Below, piece by piece: positions 16,559 through 24,884 of a DNA stretch of 64,000 nt. Every line of letters begins with the position of its first letter. Positions within the stretch are counted from its first letter, which is position 1. Source of the stretch: Kineosphaera sp039812485 (GTDB taxonomy: Bacteria > Actinomycetota > Actinomycetes > Actinomycetales > Dermatophilaceae); NCBI GenBank assembly GCA_039812485.1, contig JBDIAP010000001.1:15032-79031 (forward strand). The letters run 5' to 3'. A program made the translations under genes and the position numbers. Below the pieces are notes generated by a model, which saw only the letters and a program-made list of their open reading frames with translations, had not been told where the DNA came from and searched no databases.

Positions 16559-19152
16559 CGGATCCCGCCGACGACGTTGAGGATCGGCGCCGCCGGCCGC
16601 ACCGGTGTCGTGTCGGACACCCGCCGCAGTCCGGCCGGCCAGTGGAACTGGTCGACCCCGACGATCGCCGGCAGGTCGTCCCAGCCCGAGACGAGGAACT
16701 GCCCGGGCCGTGTGAAACCGCAGACGACGTCCTCCCACCCCTCGTCGTGACGCAGCCGCATGGCGTCGAGAGTGGCGGCGGCGTTGCGTCTCGACGTGCG
16801 ACCGACGAAGCCCGCCGCGATGAGGGAGGAGGCGTGCTCGTCGATCGTCGTCAGCGGCGTCGCCGTCTGCATCGCGAGTCCGGCCGAACAGCCGAACTTG
16901 CGTGAGTCCATGGCCAGCCGAGACAGGAACGACGTGAAGGCCGACTCACCTCCGGCCGCGAGGGACAGCTCGTCGGCGAGGTAGATCTTGGGGTCGCGGT
17001 CGGCCCAGATGACGCGCGAGGCATAGAGGTTGCCGAAGTGGGTCAGGGCCCGTGTCTCGAGCTGCTTGCTGCTCCACTGCCCCATGCCGCCGCCGTGTCC
17101 GTTGCGCGGCGGCGGGGTCAGTCCGTGGCTCGTGACGACGGTGAGCACCGCGTCGGTGTGCAGCGGCGCGAACGCTCGCGACTCGGCGACGTCGCGGGTC
17201 AGCGGCCACAGCGCCTGCCACGCCGGCGACACGGCCTTGGCCCGGATCTGCTTGGCGACGAACGTGCCGATGTCGCCGGTGCGTTCGAGGCTCTCGACGA
17301 TCTGCGCGGGGTGCACGCCGTAGTCGCCGCCGACGACGGCGACGGCCTCGGCGATCGCCTGCTGCACGTCGTCACGCTCGGCCATGCCGGGCGGCAGGGT
17401 GAGCCGGATGGCGTCGGCGGCGTGGTCCATGCGCTCCGCCTGCGCCGAGCGCACCGCGCGCAGCCAGTCGTCGTGCCCCTCGTAGGCCTCCCGCCGCGGC
17501 TCGGGCACGAGGAAGTGGGGGGCGTTGCGGCCCGGCTCGCCCTCGCCGAGGCGCACGATCATCGAACGGTCCCGCAGGGTCGGCAGCTCGCACAGGCCGG
17601 CCATGAGCCCGGACGGGTCGCTGACGATCGTGCGCACGCCGGCGTTCGCGTAGCTGTAGGCGACGAGGTTGAAGAGGCTGGTCTTGCCCGATCCCTGCTC
17701 GCCGATGTTGACCCAGACGCCCGCGCGGTCGCGTCGCACACCGCCGAGGGGGTCGAACGTGTAGATGCCGTTGGAGCCGGCGATGTTGCCGAGCGGCACG
17801 CCGCTGCTGTCCCCGGCTCGTGGGCTCGCGTCGGCGACACCCGCGGCGACGTAGCGGGCCGAGTGCCGCACGAGGTGTCCGTTGAACCGGCCGCCCTGCT
17901 CGCCGGGGATCATTGCGCGGTAGTCGAACCATTGCGCCGGCGCCGAGGTCAGCACGAGGCCCGGCCCGCGGCTGTCGGTGCCTCCGCCCGCGGCGGCCGA
18001 CGAGGCGACCGTGTCCGCGGCGTCGAGCGCCTGCTGCTCGGAGTCGCCGTGCACGGCGACGAGCACCTGGCCCCACATACGGGTCGCGGTCGGCGGGTCG
18101 CCGTGCGCGGTGTCGTTGGCGACGGCCGCCGACCGGTCGATGCCCTGCTGGGTCCACTCATCGACGGGCACCCCGTGGCGGCGGTATTCGGTCGCGACGT
18201 TGCTGTTGTGGAAGAGCCGGTCGTCGGCGTTGCGGGCCAGGTCGCGGCCGTGGATGACGTCGTAGCAGGCGGCGAACTCCGGCTTGGCCGGGTGCTGGGC
18301 GAACCACGAGAGCCACGGCGGCACGCGGTCGGTGTCGCGTTCCTTCGACGCCGACAGCCGCAGCACGCGCACGTAGCGGTCCCGTCCCCGACCGTCGACG
18401 GTGGCGCGGACCCGCACGGTCACCTCGTCCTCGCCCTGGGTGGCACGCACCTCGATGTCGGGGGCGTTCCAGCCGTCCGCGCGGTCCAGGGCTCCGGGCT
18501 CGGGCAGTGTGTGCCCGGCGGCGCGCGTCTGGGCATAGACCCAGTCGAGCCCGGCCGGCGAGAGCGGGCTCGCCCGCAGCCCCTCGCGCGCGAGGCCGCG
18601 GCTGACCCGGGCGTAGGCGTCGGCGACCTCCTGGATCGTGCCGAGGCGTGGGCTCGTGCTGGCCTCGCCGAGCACCTTCGGCAGGTGCTCCCGGGGCACC
18701 GGCCTCGTGCTCAGCCGCACCCCGATGACGAGCGCCGGTGCGGTCTCGGCGAACTCGACGCGTTTCCAGCGCTCCGCCGACTCGATGAGTTCGCGGAATC
18801 CCGGGCTCGCGCCCGGGTGTTCGGCGAGCATCCGCTCGGCCCACAGCCCCGAGGGGTCCGGCACGTGCAGCCCGCGCAGCCACACCCGGTGCCCGACGAG
18901 CTCGGACCAGCGCTCGGCCTGGCTGCGCAGGTGGGCGTCGCGCTCTGCGCTTCCCGCCCCGAACCAGTAGAACGATCCGGACAGGTAGTAGGCCCATGTC
19001 CCGTCGGCGGTGATGACGAGGTTGCGGTGTATCCACCGCGTCGAGAGCGACTGCGGGGCCGGGCGGGTCAGCTCACGCAGCCGCGTCAGGAGTGCCCGGT
19101 CGAGCAGGCGCCGCGGTGCCTGCTCGGCCCGGGCAGGCGAGGTCGCAGTCAT
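16555..19152 (-). CDS. VirB4-like conjugation/secretion ATPase
   Basis: An 865-residue cytoplasmic ATPase. The N-terminal half has the VirB4/TraE-like layout seen in Gram-positive conjugation ATPases (SCO6880 or TcpF type). Walker A GEQGSGKTS is near residue 484, Walker B KIYLADEL near 724, and a Q-containing AMQTAT motif follows. It would power pilin handling or channel assembly. It is coupled by a GTGA overlap to the VirB6-like gene and overlaps the upstream VirB3-like gene by about 80 bp. The usual VirD4 coupling ATPase is absent from the window. Confidence 0.85.
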   Translation of the reverse strand: MTATSPARAEQAPRRLLDRALLTRLRELTRPAPQSLSTRWIHRNLVITADGTWAYYLSGSFYWFGAGSAERDAHLRSQAERWSELVGHRVWLRGLHVPDPSGLWAERMLAEHPGASPGFRELIESAERWKRVEFAETAPALVIGVRLSTRPVPREHLPKVLGEASTSPRLGTIQEVADAYARVSRGLAREGLRASPLSPAGLDWVYAQTRAAGHTLPEPGALDRADGWNAPDIEVRATQGEDEVTVRVRATVDGRGRDRYVRVLRLSASKERDTDRVPPWLSWFAQHPAKPEFAACYDVIHGRDLARNADDRLFHNSNVATEYRRHGVPVDEWTQQGIDRSAAVANDTAHGDPPTATRMWGQVLVAVHGDSEQQALDAADTVASSAAAGGGTDSRGPGLVLTSAPAQWFDYRAMIPGEQGGRFNGHLVRHSARYVAAGVADASPRAGDSSGVPLGNIAGSNGIYTFDPLGGVRRDRAGVWVNIGEQGSGKTSLFNLVAYSYANAGVRTIVSDPSGLMAGLCELPTLRDRSMIVRLGEGEPGRNAPHFLVPEPRREAYEGHDDWLRAVRSAQAERMDHAADAIRLTLPPGMAERDDVQQAIAEAVAVVGGDYGVHPAQIVESLERTGDIGTFVAKQIRAKAVSPAWQALWPLTRDVAESRAFAPLHTDAVLTVVTSHGLTPPPRNGHGGGMGQWSSKQLETRALTHFGNLYASRVIWADRDPKIYLADELSLAAGGESAFTSFLSRLAMDSRKFGCSAGLAMQTATPLTTIDEHASSLIAAGFVGRTSRRNAAATLDAMRLRHDEGWEDVVCGFTRPGQFLVSGWDDLPAIVGVDQFHWPAGLRRVSDTTPVRPAAPILNVVGGIR

Positions 19153-19582
19153 AGGGGGTGCTCCTGAGGTGGTCGGGGAGGGCGACGGCGACGACGCGCT
19201 CGCCGCGCCGCACGGCCGAGGGGGGCAGGCTCATGTCGCGCTCGACGGCGGGTGCGCCCGGTCGCGGCGTGCGCGCCATCTTGACGGCCTGGTCGGCCCA
19301 GTAGTCGAGCCGCGTCGTGGGCGTGTAGTGGCGGGACAGCGCCGAGCACACCGTCTGCGCGGCCGTGCCGGCGAGGAGGGCGGCGGTCGCGGGCGCGGCG
19401 ACGACGGTGAAGGGGCCGAGCCCGGCCCAGACCCACGCCGCGATGCACAGCGGCGCGAGGACGACGAAGACCATCGCCCCCAGCAGCACCCCGATGACAT
19501 ACATGCGGTAGCGAGCCCGCCCCGGCATGGCGAGCCAGCGGCCCTCGAGGCGCCACACCTGGTCGTCCGGCGCGGCGATCAT
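19073..19582 (-). CDS. two-helix membrane protein of the secretion operon (VirB3/PrgI-like)
   Basis: A 169-residue protein with a short basic cytoplasmic N-terminus, two adjacent membrane helices (about 29-51 and 55-77), then a polar tail with SRHYTPTTRLDYW and a Pro-rich end. A small two-helix protein directly before a VirB4 ATPase is the arrangement of VirB3 or PrgI in type IV systems. The last about 80 bp overlap the ATPase gene in another frame, an unusually long overlap that implies coupling. The identity is by size, topology and order. Confidence 0.65.
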   Translation of the reverse strand: MIAAPDDQVWRLEGRWLAMPGRARYRMYVIGVLLGAMVFVVLAPLCIAAWVWAGLGPFTVVAAPATAALLAGTAAQTVCSALSRHYTPTTRLDYWADQAVKMARTPRPGAPAVERDMSLPPSAVRRGERVVAVALPDHLRSTPYDCDLACPGRAGTAAPARPGTPDAAA

Positions 19583-19585
19583 CGC

Positions 19586-19864
19586 TCAGCCTGCGCTGTT
19601 GAAGAAGAAGGAGAACAGGCCGTTCATGGCCGCGAGCACCGTGTAGATGCCGAGCCCGAGGCAGATGAGGGTGATGCCGAGCACGTTCTGGGCGATCATC
19701 ATGCCCATCTCGCTGTAAGGCATGCGCTCGGCGCGCAGCGCGGACCAGCCGCGCATGACGAGGATCGTGCCGGTGACGATGCCGATGACGGTGAGGACAG
19801 CGCTGGTGTTGAAGCTCGTCTGTCCGAGGTTGAGGCCTTCGCCGGCCGTGACGAGAGCGTGCAT
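19586..19864 (-). CDS. pilin-like small membrane protein (VirB2/TrbC-like, tentative)
   Basis: A 92-residue protein with two hydrophobic helices (about 19-41 and 53-83) separated by a short charged loop (ALRAERMPYSEMG). This is the layout of VirB2/TrbC pilins after processing, though no long signal peptide is seen. AAGGGG lies 6 nt before the ATG at 19864, which is why the further-upstream ATG at 19924 is not used. It is the first gene of the secretion-like operon and ends 3 bp before the next start. Pilin function is inferred from order and topology. Confidence 0.6.
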   Translation of the reverse strand: MHALVTAGEGLNLGQTSFNTSAVLTVIGIVTGTILVMRGWSALRAERMPYSEMGMMIAQNVLGITLICLGLGIYTVLAAMNGLFSFFFNSAG

Positions 19865-20046
19865 GTGCTTCCCCTTCGAGGAACGGTGCGCGAGTTGTGG
19901 GGGCGGAACGCGACGACCGGGCATCGAGGAGGAACGGCGTAGTTCGCCGCGCCCACGACGTCCCGGCGAAACGCTAACCCTGATGCGCTCGACGGCGAAT
20001 CTGACGCGCCGGTGCGGGAACTCGCAAAATCCCGGCCGCCTACGAC
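19865..20046 (-). other. leader and promoter region of the secretion-like operon
   Basis: This non-coding stretch must hold the operon promoter, since a strong terminator stands at 20047. I see no convincing -35/-10 pair. TTAGCGTTT on the minus strand near 19975 is the least G+C-rich patch. No operator symmetry stands out. Confidence 0.3.
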
Positions 20047-20097
20047 GACAGCGGCGAGGGCTGGGATTCTCCTCGAACCCCAGCCCTCGCCGCTGTC
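20047..20097 (-). terminator. terminator of the suf operon
   Basis: Perfect 19-bp stem (arms at 20047-20065 and 20079-20097, beginning GACAGCGGCG and ending CGCCGCTGTC) with a 13-nt loop. It separates the suf operon from the secretion-like operon. An additional 18-bp palindrome GGACCGCCCGGGCGGTCC lies at 20099-20116. Confidence 0.85.
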
Positions 20098-20126
20098 AGG
20101 ACCGCCCGGGCGGTCCGGCCGGATGC

Positions 20127-20219
20127 GTAGACCGTGAAGGCGTAAGACCGTGAAGGCTTAAGACGGTGAATGCTTAAGACGGTGAACGCCCAGACGGTGA
20201 AGGCCTAGACGTTGAAGCC
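20127..20219 (-). repeat. tandem copies of the sufT 3' end
   Basis: Six units of 15-16 bp lie at 20127, 20142, 20158, 20174, 20190 and 20205. On the minus strand each reads close to GCCTTCACCGTCTTA. The 20205-20219 unit is the last four codons and stop of sufT (GGCTTCAACGTCTAG). Five extra, diverged copies follow the stop codon up to the palindrome. Confidence 0.85.
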
Positions 20220-20561
20220 CAGCGCCCGCAGCTGCTCGCGGCCGTCCTCGGTGATCTTGTCCGGACCCCACGGCGGCATCCACACCCAGTTGATGCGGTG
20301 CGACGTCGTGACGTCCTCGAGCGCGGAGGCCGTCTGGTCCTCGATGACGTCGGTCAGCGGACACGCGGCCGACGTCAGGGTCATGTCGATGATCGCGTGG
20401 CCGTCGGCGTCGATCGTCACCCCGTAGACGAGGCCGAGGTCGACGACGTTGATGCCGAGCTCGGGGTCGACGACATCGCGCATCGCCTCCTCGACGTCGG
20501 CGGCGCTGGCGGGGGTGGGGCCCTGCGCGGGCTGGGTCTGCAGAGTGTTCTGTTCGGTCAT
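20205..20561 (-). CDS. sufT: iron-sulfur cluster assembly factor, DUF59/MIP18 type
   Basis: A 118-residue protein of the SufT/PaaD-like family that helps transfer clusters to target proteins. It has the family motifs DPELGINVVDLGLVYG, the reactive Cys C67 in TSAACPL, and PPWGPDKI near the end. The ATG at 20561 has GGAGG upstream and overlaps the sufU stop (ATGA), so it is the last gene of the suf operon. Its 3' end has been tandemly duplicated downstream. The gene is intact. Confidence 0.92.
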   Translation of the reverse strand: MTEQNTLQTQPAQGPTPASAADVEEAMRDVVDPELGINVVDLGLVYGVTIDADGHAIIDMTLTSAACPLTDVIEDQTASALEDVTTSHRINWVWMPPWGPDKITEDGREQLRALGFNV

Positions 20562-21076
20562 GAGGTCGCCTCCTGCGGCGTCGTGACGGGGGACGAAGCG
20601 GTCGCGGCGGCGTCTGAGCCACCCGAGATGTCGATGCCCGCGCGAGCGAGGGCATCGGTGAAGGCGACCCAGCCGAGCAGCGCACACTTGACGCGGGCCG
20701 GATATTTGGCGACGCCCGCCAGCGCGACGCCGTCGCCGATGACGTCCTCGTCACCGGGGTCGGCGCCCTTGCTCGTGAGCATCGCCCGCATCGCGCCGTA
20801 GGTGGCCAGGGCCTCGCGCACGGTGTGCCCCACCGACTCCTCGGCGAGGATCGACGTCGAGGCCATGGAGATCGAGCACCCAATCGCGTCGTAGCCGACG
20901 TCGGCGACGACGGCGTCCAGGCCGGCCTCGGGGCTGGGCTCGAGCCGCACCCGCAGGGTCACCTCGTCGCCGCACGTCGGGTTGATCTGGTGGGTCTGCG
21001 CGTCGAAGGGCTCGCGCAGCCCCGCGTGGTGCGGCCGTTTGCTGTGGTCGAGGATGAGCTCCTGGTAGAGGTCCAT
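20558..21076 (-). CDS. sufU: SUF system NifU-like scaffold/zinc-dependent sulfurtransferase
   Basis: Accepts persulfide sulfur from SufS. The 172-residue chain has the three conserved cysteines and aspartate: C35 and D37 (NPTCGDE), C66 (AIGCSIS) and C130 (VKCALLGW). The insertion typical of Gram-positive SufU is present between C66 and C130. The C-terminal 25 residues are Ala/Ser/Thr-rich. The start codon directly follows the sufS stop, and its end overlaps sufT by 4 bp. Confidence 0.95.
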   Translation of the reverse strand: MDLYQELILDHSKRPHHAGLREPFDAQTHQINPTCGDEVTLRVRLEPSPEAGLDAVVADVGYDAIGCSISMASTSILAEESVGHTVREALATYGAMRAMLTSKGADPGDEDVIGDGVALAGVAKYPARVKCALLGWVAFTDALARAGIDISGGSDAAATASSPVTTPQEATS

Positions 21077-22390
21077 CTACACCCCCACCCCCATGACCTG
21101 CGGCACCCGGTCGAGGGCCGCCGCGAGCGCGTCGATCTCGTCGTGCGTCGTGTAGACCGAGAAGCTGGCCCGCGTGCTCGCCGGGATCCGCAGGTGCCGG
21201 TGCAGCGGCCACGCGCAGTGGTGCCCGGTGCGCACGGCGACGCCCTCGTGGTCGAGGATCTGCCCGACATCGTGCGGGTGCACCCCCTCGACGGTGAACG
21301 CCACGGCGCCGGCGTGGATCGCGGGGTCGGACGGGCCGAGCGTGCGCACCCAGTCCCGCTCCCCCAGCACCGTCAGCGCGTGGGCGACGAGTTCGCGGTC
21401 GTGCGCGGCGACCCGCTCCATGCCGAGACCGCTGAGGTAGTCGCAGGCGGCGGCGAGCCCGACGGCCTGGGCGGCCATCGGCACGCCGGCCTCGAAGCGC
21501 TGCGGCGGCGGCGCGTAGGTCGACCCCTCCATCGTCACGAGCTCGATCATCGAGCCGCCCGTGACATAGGGCGGCATAGCCTCGAGCAGCTCGTAGCGCC
21601 CCCACAAGGCACCGATGCCGAGGGGCCCGAGCAGCTTGTGCCCGGTGAACGCCACGAAGTCGACCCCGAGCGCGCCGACGTCGACGGGCAGGTGCGGCAC
21701 CGACTGGCACGCGTCGAGCACGGTGAGCGCGCCGACGGCCCGGGCCTTGGCCGCGATCGCCGACACGTCGTTGACGGTGCCGAGCACGTTGCTCACGTGC
21801 GTGAACGCGACCACCTTGGTGCGCTCGGAAAGCACGTCGTCATAACCGTCGACGTCGAGCCGCCCGTCGTCGAGCACGGACACCCACCGCAGAGTCGCGC
21901 CGGTGCGGCGAGCCAGCTCCTGCCACGGCACGAGATTGGCGTGGTGCTCCATGACGGTGACGACGATCTCGTCGCCCGGCCCGATCGTCAGGCGCCGCGC
22001 GAGTTCGGGATCGACGCCGTCGAGGGCCCCGGGGGCCGAGGCGTTGCTCAGGGCGTAGGCGACGAGGTTGATGGCCTCGGTGCCGTTGCGGGTGAAGACC
22101 AGCTCGCGGGCCGGCGCGCCGATGAAGGCCGCGACCCTGCTACGGGCCGACTCGAAGGCGTCGGTCGCTTCCTCGGCGAGCAGGTGAGCTCCGCGGTGCA
22201 CCGCGGAGTTGTGCAGCTCGTAGAAGTCGCGCTCGGCGTCGAGCACGACCCGCGGCTTCTGCGTCGTCGCCCCCGAGTCGAGGTAAACGAGCGGGCGGCC
22301 GTCGCGGGCCGTGCGCGCCAGGATCGGAAAATCCGCCCGCAGCGCGGCGAGCTCGGCATCGGTGAAGGCCGGCACGGTCTTCCTTTCCAT
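21077..22390 (-). CDS. sufS: cysteine desulfurase (group II)
   Basis: PLP enzyme that takes sulfur from L-cysteine for iron-sulfur clusters. The 437 residues include the PLP lysine in FTGHKLLGP, the EHHANLVPW segment, and the active-site C392 in TGHHCAWP, whose loop is of the short group II type that needs SufU or SufE. ATG at 22390 is preceded by AGGAAG. It lies between sufC (about 45 bp) and sufU (0 bp). Confidence 0.96.
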   Translation of the reverse strand: MERKTVPAFTDAELAALRADFPILARTARDGRPLVYLDSGATTQKPRVVLDAERDFYELHNSAVHRGAHLLAEEATDAFESARSRVAAFIGAPARELVFTRNGTEAINLVAYALSNASAPGALDGVDPELARRLTIGPGDEIVVTVMEHHANLVPWQELARRTGATLRWVSVLDDGRLDVDGYDDVLSERTKVVAFTHVSNVLGTVNDVSAIAAKARAVGALTVLDACQSVPHLPVDVGALGVDFVAFTGHKLLGPLGIGALWGRYELLEAMPPYVTGGSMIELVTMEGSTYAPPPQRFEAGVPMAAQAVGLAAACDYLSGLGMERVAAHDRELVAHALTVLGERDWVRTLGPSDPAIHAGAVAFTVEGVHPHDVGQILDHEGVAVRTGHHCAWPLHRHLRIPASTRASFSVYTTHDEIDALAAALDRVPQVMGVGV

Positions 22391-22434
22391 CCAGGGGGTC
22401 CATCCAGGGGGGCGGCGGGCTGGCAGGGAGCCGG

Positions 22435-23217
22435 TCAGGCGGTCGCGGGCGCGGGCTCGAAGCCGGCCGTCAGGTAGCGGTCGTAGCCTTCGGCCTCCAG
22501 CTCGTCCGCCAGCTCCGGGCCGCCCTCGGCCGCCACGCGGCCGTCGACGAAGACGTGCACGAAGTCGGGCTTGATGTAGCGCAGGATGCGCGTGTAGTGC
22601 GTGATGAGCAGCACCCCCAGGTCGGTCTCCTCCTTCGCGCGGTTGACCCCGTCCGAGACGACCCGCAGCGCGTCGATGTCGAGGCCGGAGTCGGTCTCGT
22701 CGAGGATCGCGATCTTGGGCTTGAGCAGCTCCATCTGCAGGATCTCGTGGCGCTTCTTCTCGCCTCCGGAGAATCCGGCGTTGACGTCGCGCTCGGCGAA
22801 GGAGGGGTCCATCTTGAGTCGGCTCATCGCGGTCTTGACGTCCTTGACCCAGTGCCGCAGCTTCGGGGCCTCGCCGTCGACGGCGGTCTTGGCCGTGCGC
22901 AGGAAGTTGCTCACCGAGACGCCCGGCACCTCCACCGGATACTGCATGGCCAGGAAGAGACCGGCCTGGGCGCGCTCGTCGACGCTCATCGCGAGCACGT
23001 CCTGCCCGTCGAGGGTGACGGAGCCGGAGGTGATCGTGTATTTCGGGTGTCCCGCGATGCTGTAGGCGAGGGTCGACTTGCCGGAGCCGTTGGGGCCCAT
23101 GATCGCGTGGGTCTCACCGGCGCGCACGGTCAGGTCGACGCCCTTGAGGATCTCCTTGGGGCCGTTCTCGGTGTCGACGCTGACGTGCAGGTCCTTGATC
23201 TCGAGCGTGGAAGGCAT
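22435..23217 (-). CDS. sufC: Fe-S cluster assembly ATPase SufC
   Basis: Soluble ABC ATPase of the SufBCD scaffold. The 260 residues hold Walker A GPNGSGKS (41-48), the signature region GFSGGEKKRHE and Walker B IAILDETDSGLD, the SufC-specific form. It has the typical SufC length. It follows the Rieske-type gene by 6 bp in the suf operon. Confidence 0.96.
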   Translation of the reverse strand: MPSTLEIKDLHVSVDTENGPKEILKGVDLTVRAGETHAIMGPNGSGKSTLAYSIAGHPKYTITSGSVTLDGQDVLAMSVDERAQAGLFLAMQYPVEVPGVSVSNFLRTAKTAVDGEAPKLRHWVKDVKTAMSRLKMDPSFAERDVNAGFSGGEKKRHEILQMELLKPKIAILDETDSGLDIDALRVVSDGVNRAKEETDLGVLLITHYTRILRYIKPDFVHVFVDGRVAAEGGPELADELEAEGYDRYLTAGFEPAPATA

Positions 23218-23223
23218 TGCTCC

Positions 23224-23586
23224 TCAGTTCTTCTGGTTCGCAGTCTGGTTCGTGATGGTGGTGACGTCGACGAAGACGTCGTCGCCGCGGAGCTGGACGT
23301 CGTAGACGGCGAGCGGGACCGTGGCCGGCGGGCACAGGGGCCGCCCGGTGTCGAGGTCGAACCGCGAGCCGTGCAGCCAGCACTCGATGGTGTCGCCCTC
23401 GACCTCGCCCTCGGAGAGGCTCACGGCGCCGTGGGTGCACTCGTCCTGCACGGCGTGCACGACGCCGGATGTCGTGTGCACGAGCGCGACCCGCTTGCCG
23501 CCGATCTCGGCGAGCGCAGCCCCCGGGGCCGGCAACTCCTCGATGCGGCAGACGAACTCGTAGGCGTCCACGGCGCTCTCGCTCAT
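23224..23586 (-). CDS. Rieske-type [2Fe-2S] ferredoxin of the suf operon
   Basis: A 120-residue single-domain Rieske protein with cluster ligands C50/H52 (CTHGAV) and C69/H72 (CWLHG), similar to the ferredoxin subunits of ring-hydroxylating dioxygenases. In actinobacterial suf operons such a gene often sits between sufD and sufC, and a role in electron supply for assembly has been proposed but is not established. Its ATG overlaps the sufD stop by 4 bp. Confidence 0.9.
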   Translation of the reverse strand: MSESAVDAYEFVCRIEELPAPGAALAEIGGKRVALVHTTSGVVHAVQDECTHGAVSLSEGEVEGDTIECWLHGSRFDLDTGRPLCPPATVPLAVYDVQLRGDDVFVDVTTITNQTANQKN

Positions 23587-24884
23587 GCGGACTCGAGCTC
23601 CTGGCCCGGCGCGCGCTGCGCGAGCGCGATCGACAGCTCGAGCTCGGCGTCGATGGCCTCCATGAGCCGGGCCGAGACGTCCTCGATCCCGATGCGCGCG
23701 ACGATGCTCGCGAAGAAGCCGCGCACGACGAGCCGGCGGGCCTCGGCGACGGGGACGCCGCGGGACATGAGGTAGAAGAGCTGCTCGTCGTCGAACCGGC
23801 CGGTGGCCGAGGCGTGCCCGGCCCCCTCGATCTGGCCGGTCTCGATCTCGAGGTTCGGCACGGAGTCGGCGCGCGCGCCCTCGGTGAGCACGAGGTTGCG
23901 GTTGAGCTCGTAGGTGTCGGTGCCCTCGGCCGCGGCGCGGATCAGCACGTCGCCGACCCAGACCGTGTGAGCGCTCTCGCCCTGCAGCGCGCCCTTGTAT
24001 TCGACGTTGCTGCGACAGCGTGGCGCCTCGTGGTCGACGAAGAGCCGGTGCTCGAGGTCCTGACCGGAGTCGGCGAAATAGACGCCGAGGCCCTCGAACG
24101 AGCCGCCCGGGCCCGCGTACTGCGCGTTCGTGCAGATCCGCACGATCCGCCCGCCGAGGGTGACGGCGATGTGCCGCACGGTCGCGTCGCGCCCGACGAC
24201 GACGTCCTGCTGGTGCAGGTGCAGCGCGTCGTCCTGCCACTCCTGCAGGCTGACGATCGACAGGTCCGCGCCGTCGCCGGTGACGACCGACAGCAGGCCC
24301 GAGTAGGCGGCGCTGCCGGTGTGCTCCAGCACGACCGTCGCGCGGCTGTGCCGGCCCGCGGTGACGACGAGATGACCGAAGACCGGGTCGCCGCCCTGAC
24401 CGTCGAGCGTGACGCGGATCGGCTCGGTGACGTCGGCCTCGACAGGGATGTCGAGGTGCATCGCGCCGCCGGAGCGCTCGTAGGCCAGGGCCGCCGGGCG
24501 GTCGGCCGGGGGCATCGGCGACAGCTCACGGGCCCGCTGCGCGTCGATCGGCGTCAGGGTGATGCCCTCGGGCAGCTCCGGGGTCCACGTCAGGTGACCG
24601 GTCCCGCTACCGTCGGCGAGCAGCTCGCCGAGCCGGTCGACCGGCGTGAAGCGCCAGTCCTCCTCGCGCCCCGTCGGCCGCGGGAAGTCGGCGGCCGACC
24701 ACGACCGCAGGCGTTCGCCGCGGGACTGCTCGGGCACGATGACCGGCGCGCCGCCGTGGGTGATGGCCTGCTGCAGTTGACCCGGCGCGTCGCGACCCGG
24801 CGTGCCGATGACCGGCGCGTCACCGGCGTCCACCGGCACCTGCGTCGCGGTGACGTTGCTGGCTTCCTTGCTGACCAGGGGCAT
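23583..24884 (-). CDS. sufD: Fe-S cluster assembly protein SufD
   Basis: Partner of SufB and SufC in the cluster scaffold. The 433 residues include an N-terminal helical part with REEDWRFTPVDRL, the beta-helix core, and the C-terminal block DDEQLFYLMSRGVP shared with SufB. The ATG at 24884 shares a base with the sufB stop (TGATG), which is why this start is chosen over the long upstream open frame that shadows sufB. Confidence 0.94.
   Translation of the reverse strand: MPLVSKEASNVTATQVPVDAGDAPVIGTPGRDAPGQLQQAITHGGAPVIVPEQSRGERLRSWSAADFPRPTGREEDWRFTPVDRLGELLADGSGTGHLTWTPELPEGITLTPIDAQRARELSPMPPADRPAALAYERSGGAMHLDIPVEADVTEPIRVTLDGQGGDPVFGHLVVTAGRHSRATVVLEHTGSAAYSGLLSVVTGDGADLSIVSLQEWQDDALHLHQQDVVVGRDATVRHIAVTLGGRIVRICTNAQYAGPGGSFEGLGVYFADSGQDLEHRLFVDHEAPRCRSNVEYKGALQGESAHTVWVGDVLIRAAAEGTDTYELNRNLVLTEGARADSVPNLEIETGQIEGAGHASATGRFDDEQLFYLMSRGVPVAEARRLVVRGFFASIVARIGIEDVSARLMEAIDAELELSIALAQRAPGQELESA

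Noticed and set aside
12916..20046. Integrative conjugative element
   Set aside because: No relaxase, integrase, excisionase, replication gene or flanking tRNA/att repeat is present, and composition does not differ visibly from neighbours.
20127..20219. CRISPR array
   Set aside because: Units are 15-16 bp head to tail with no spacers and derive from the sufT 3' end.
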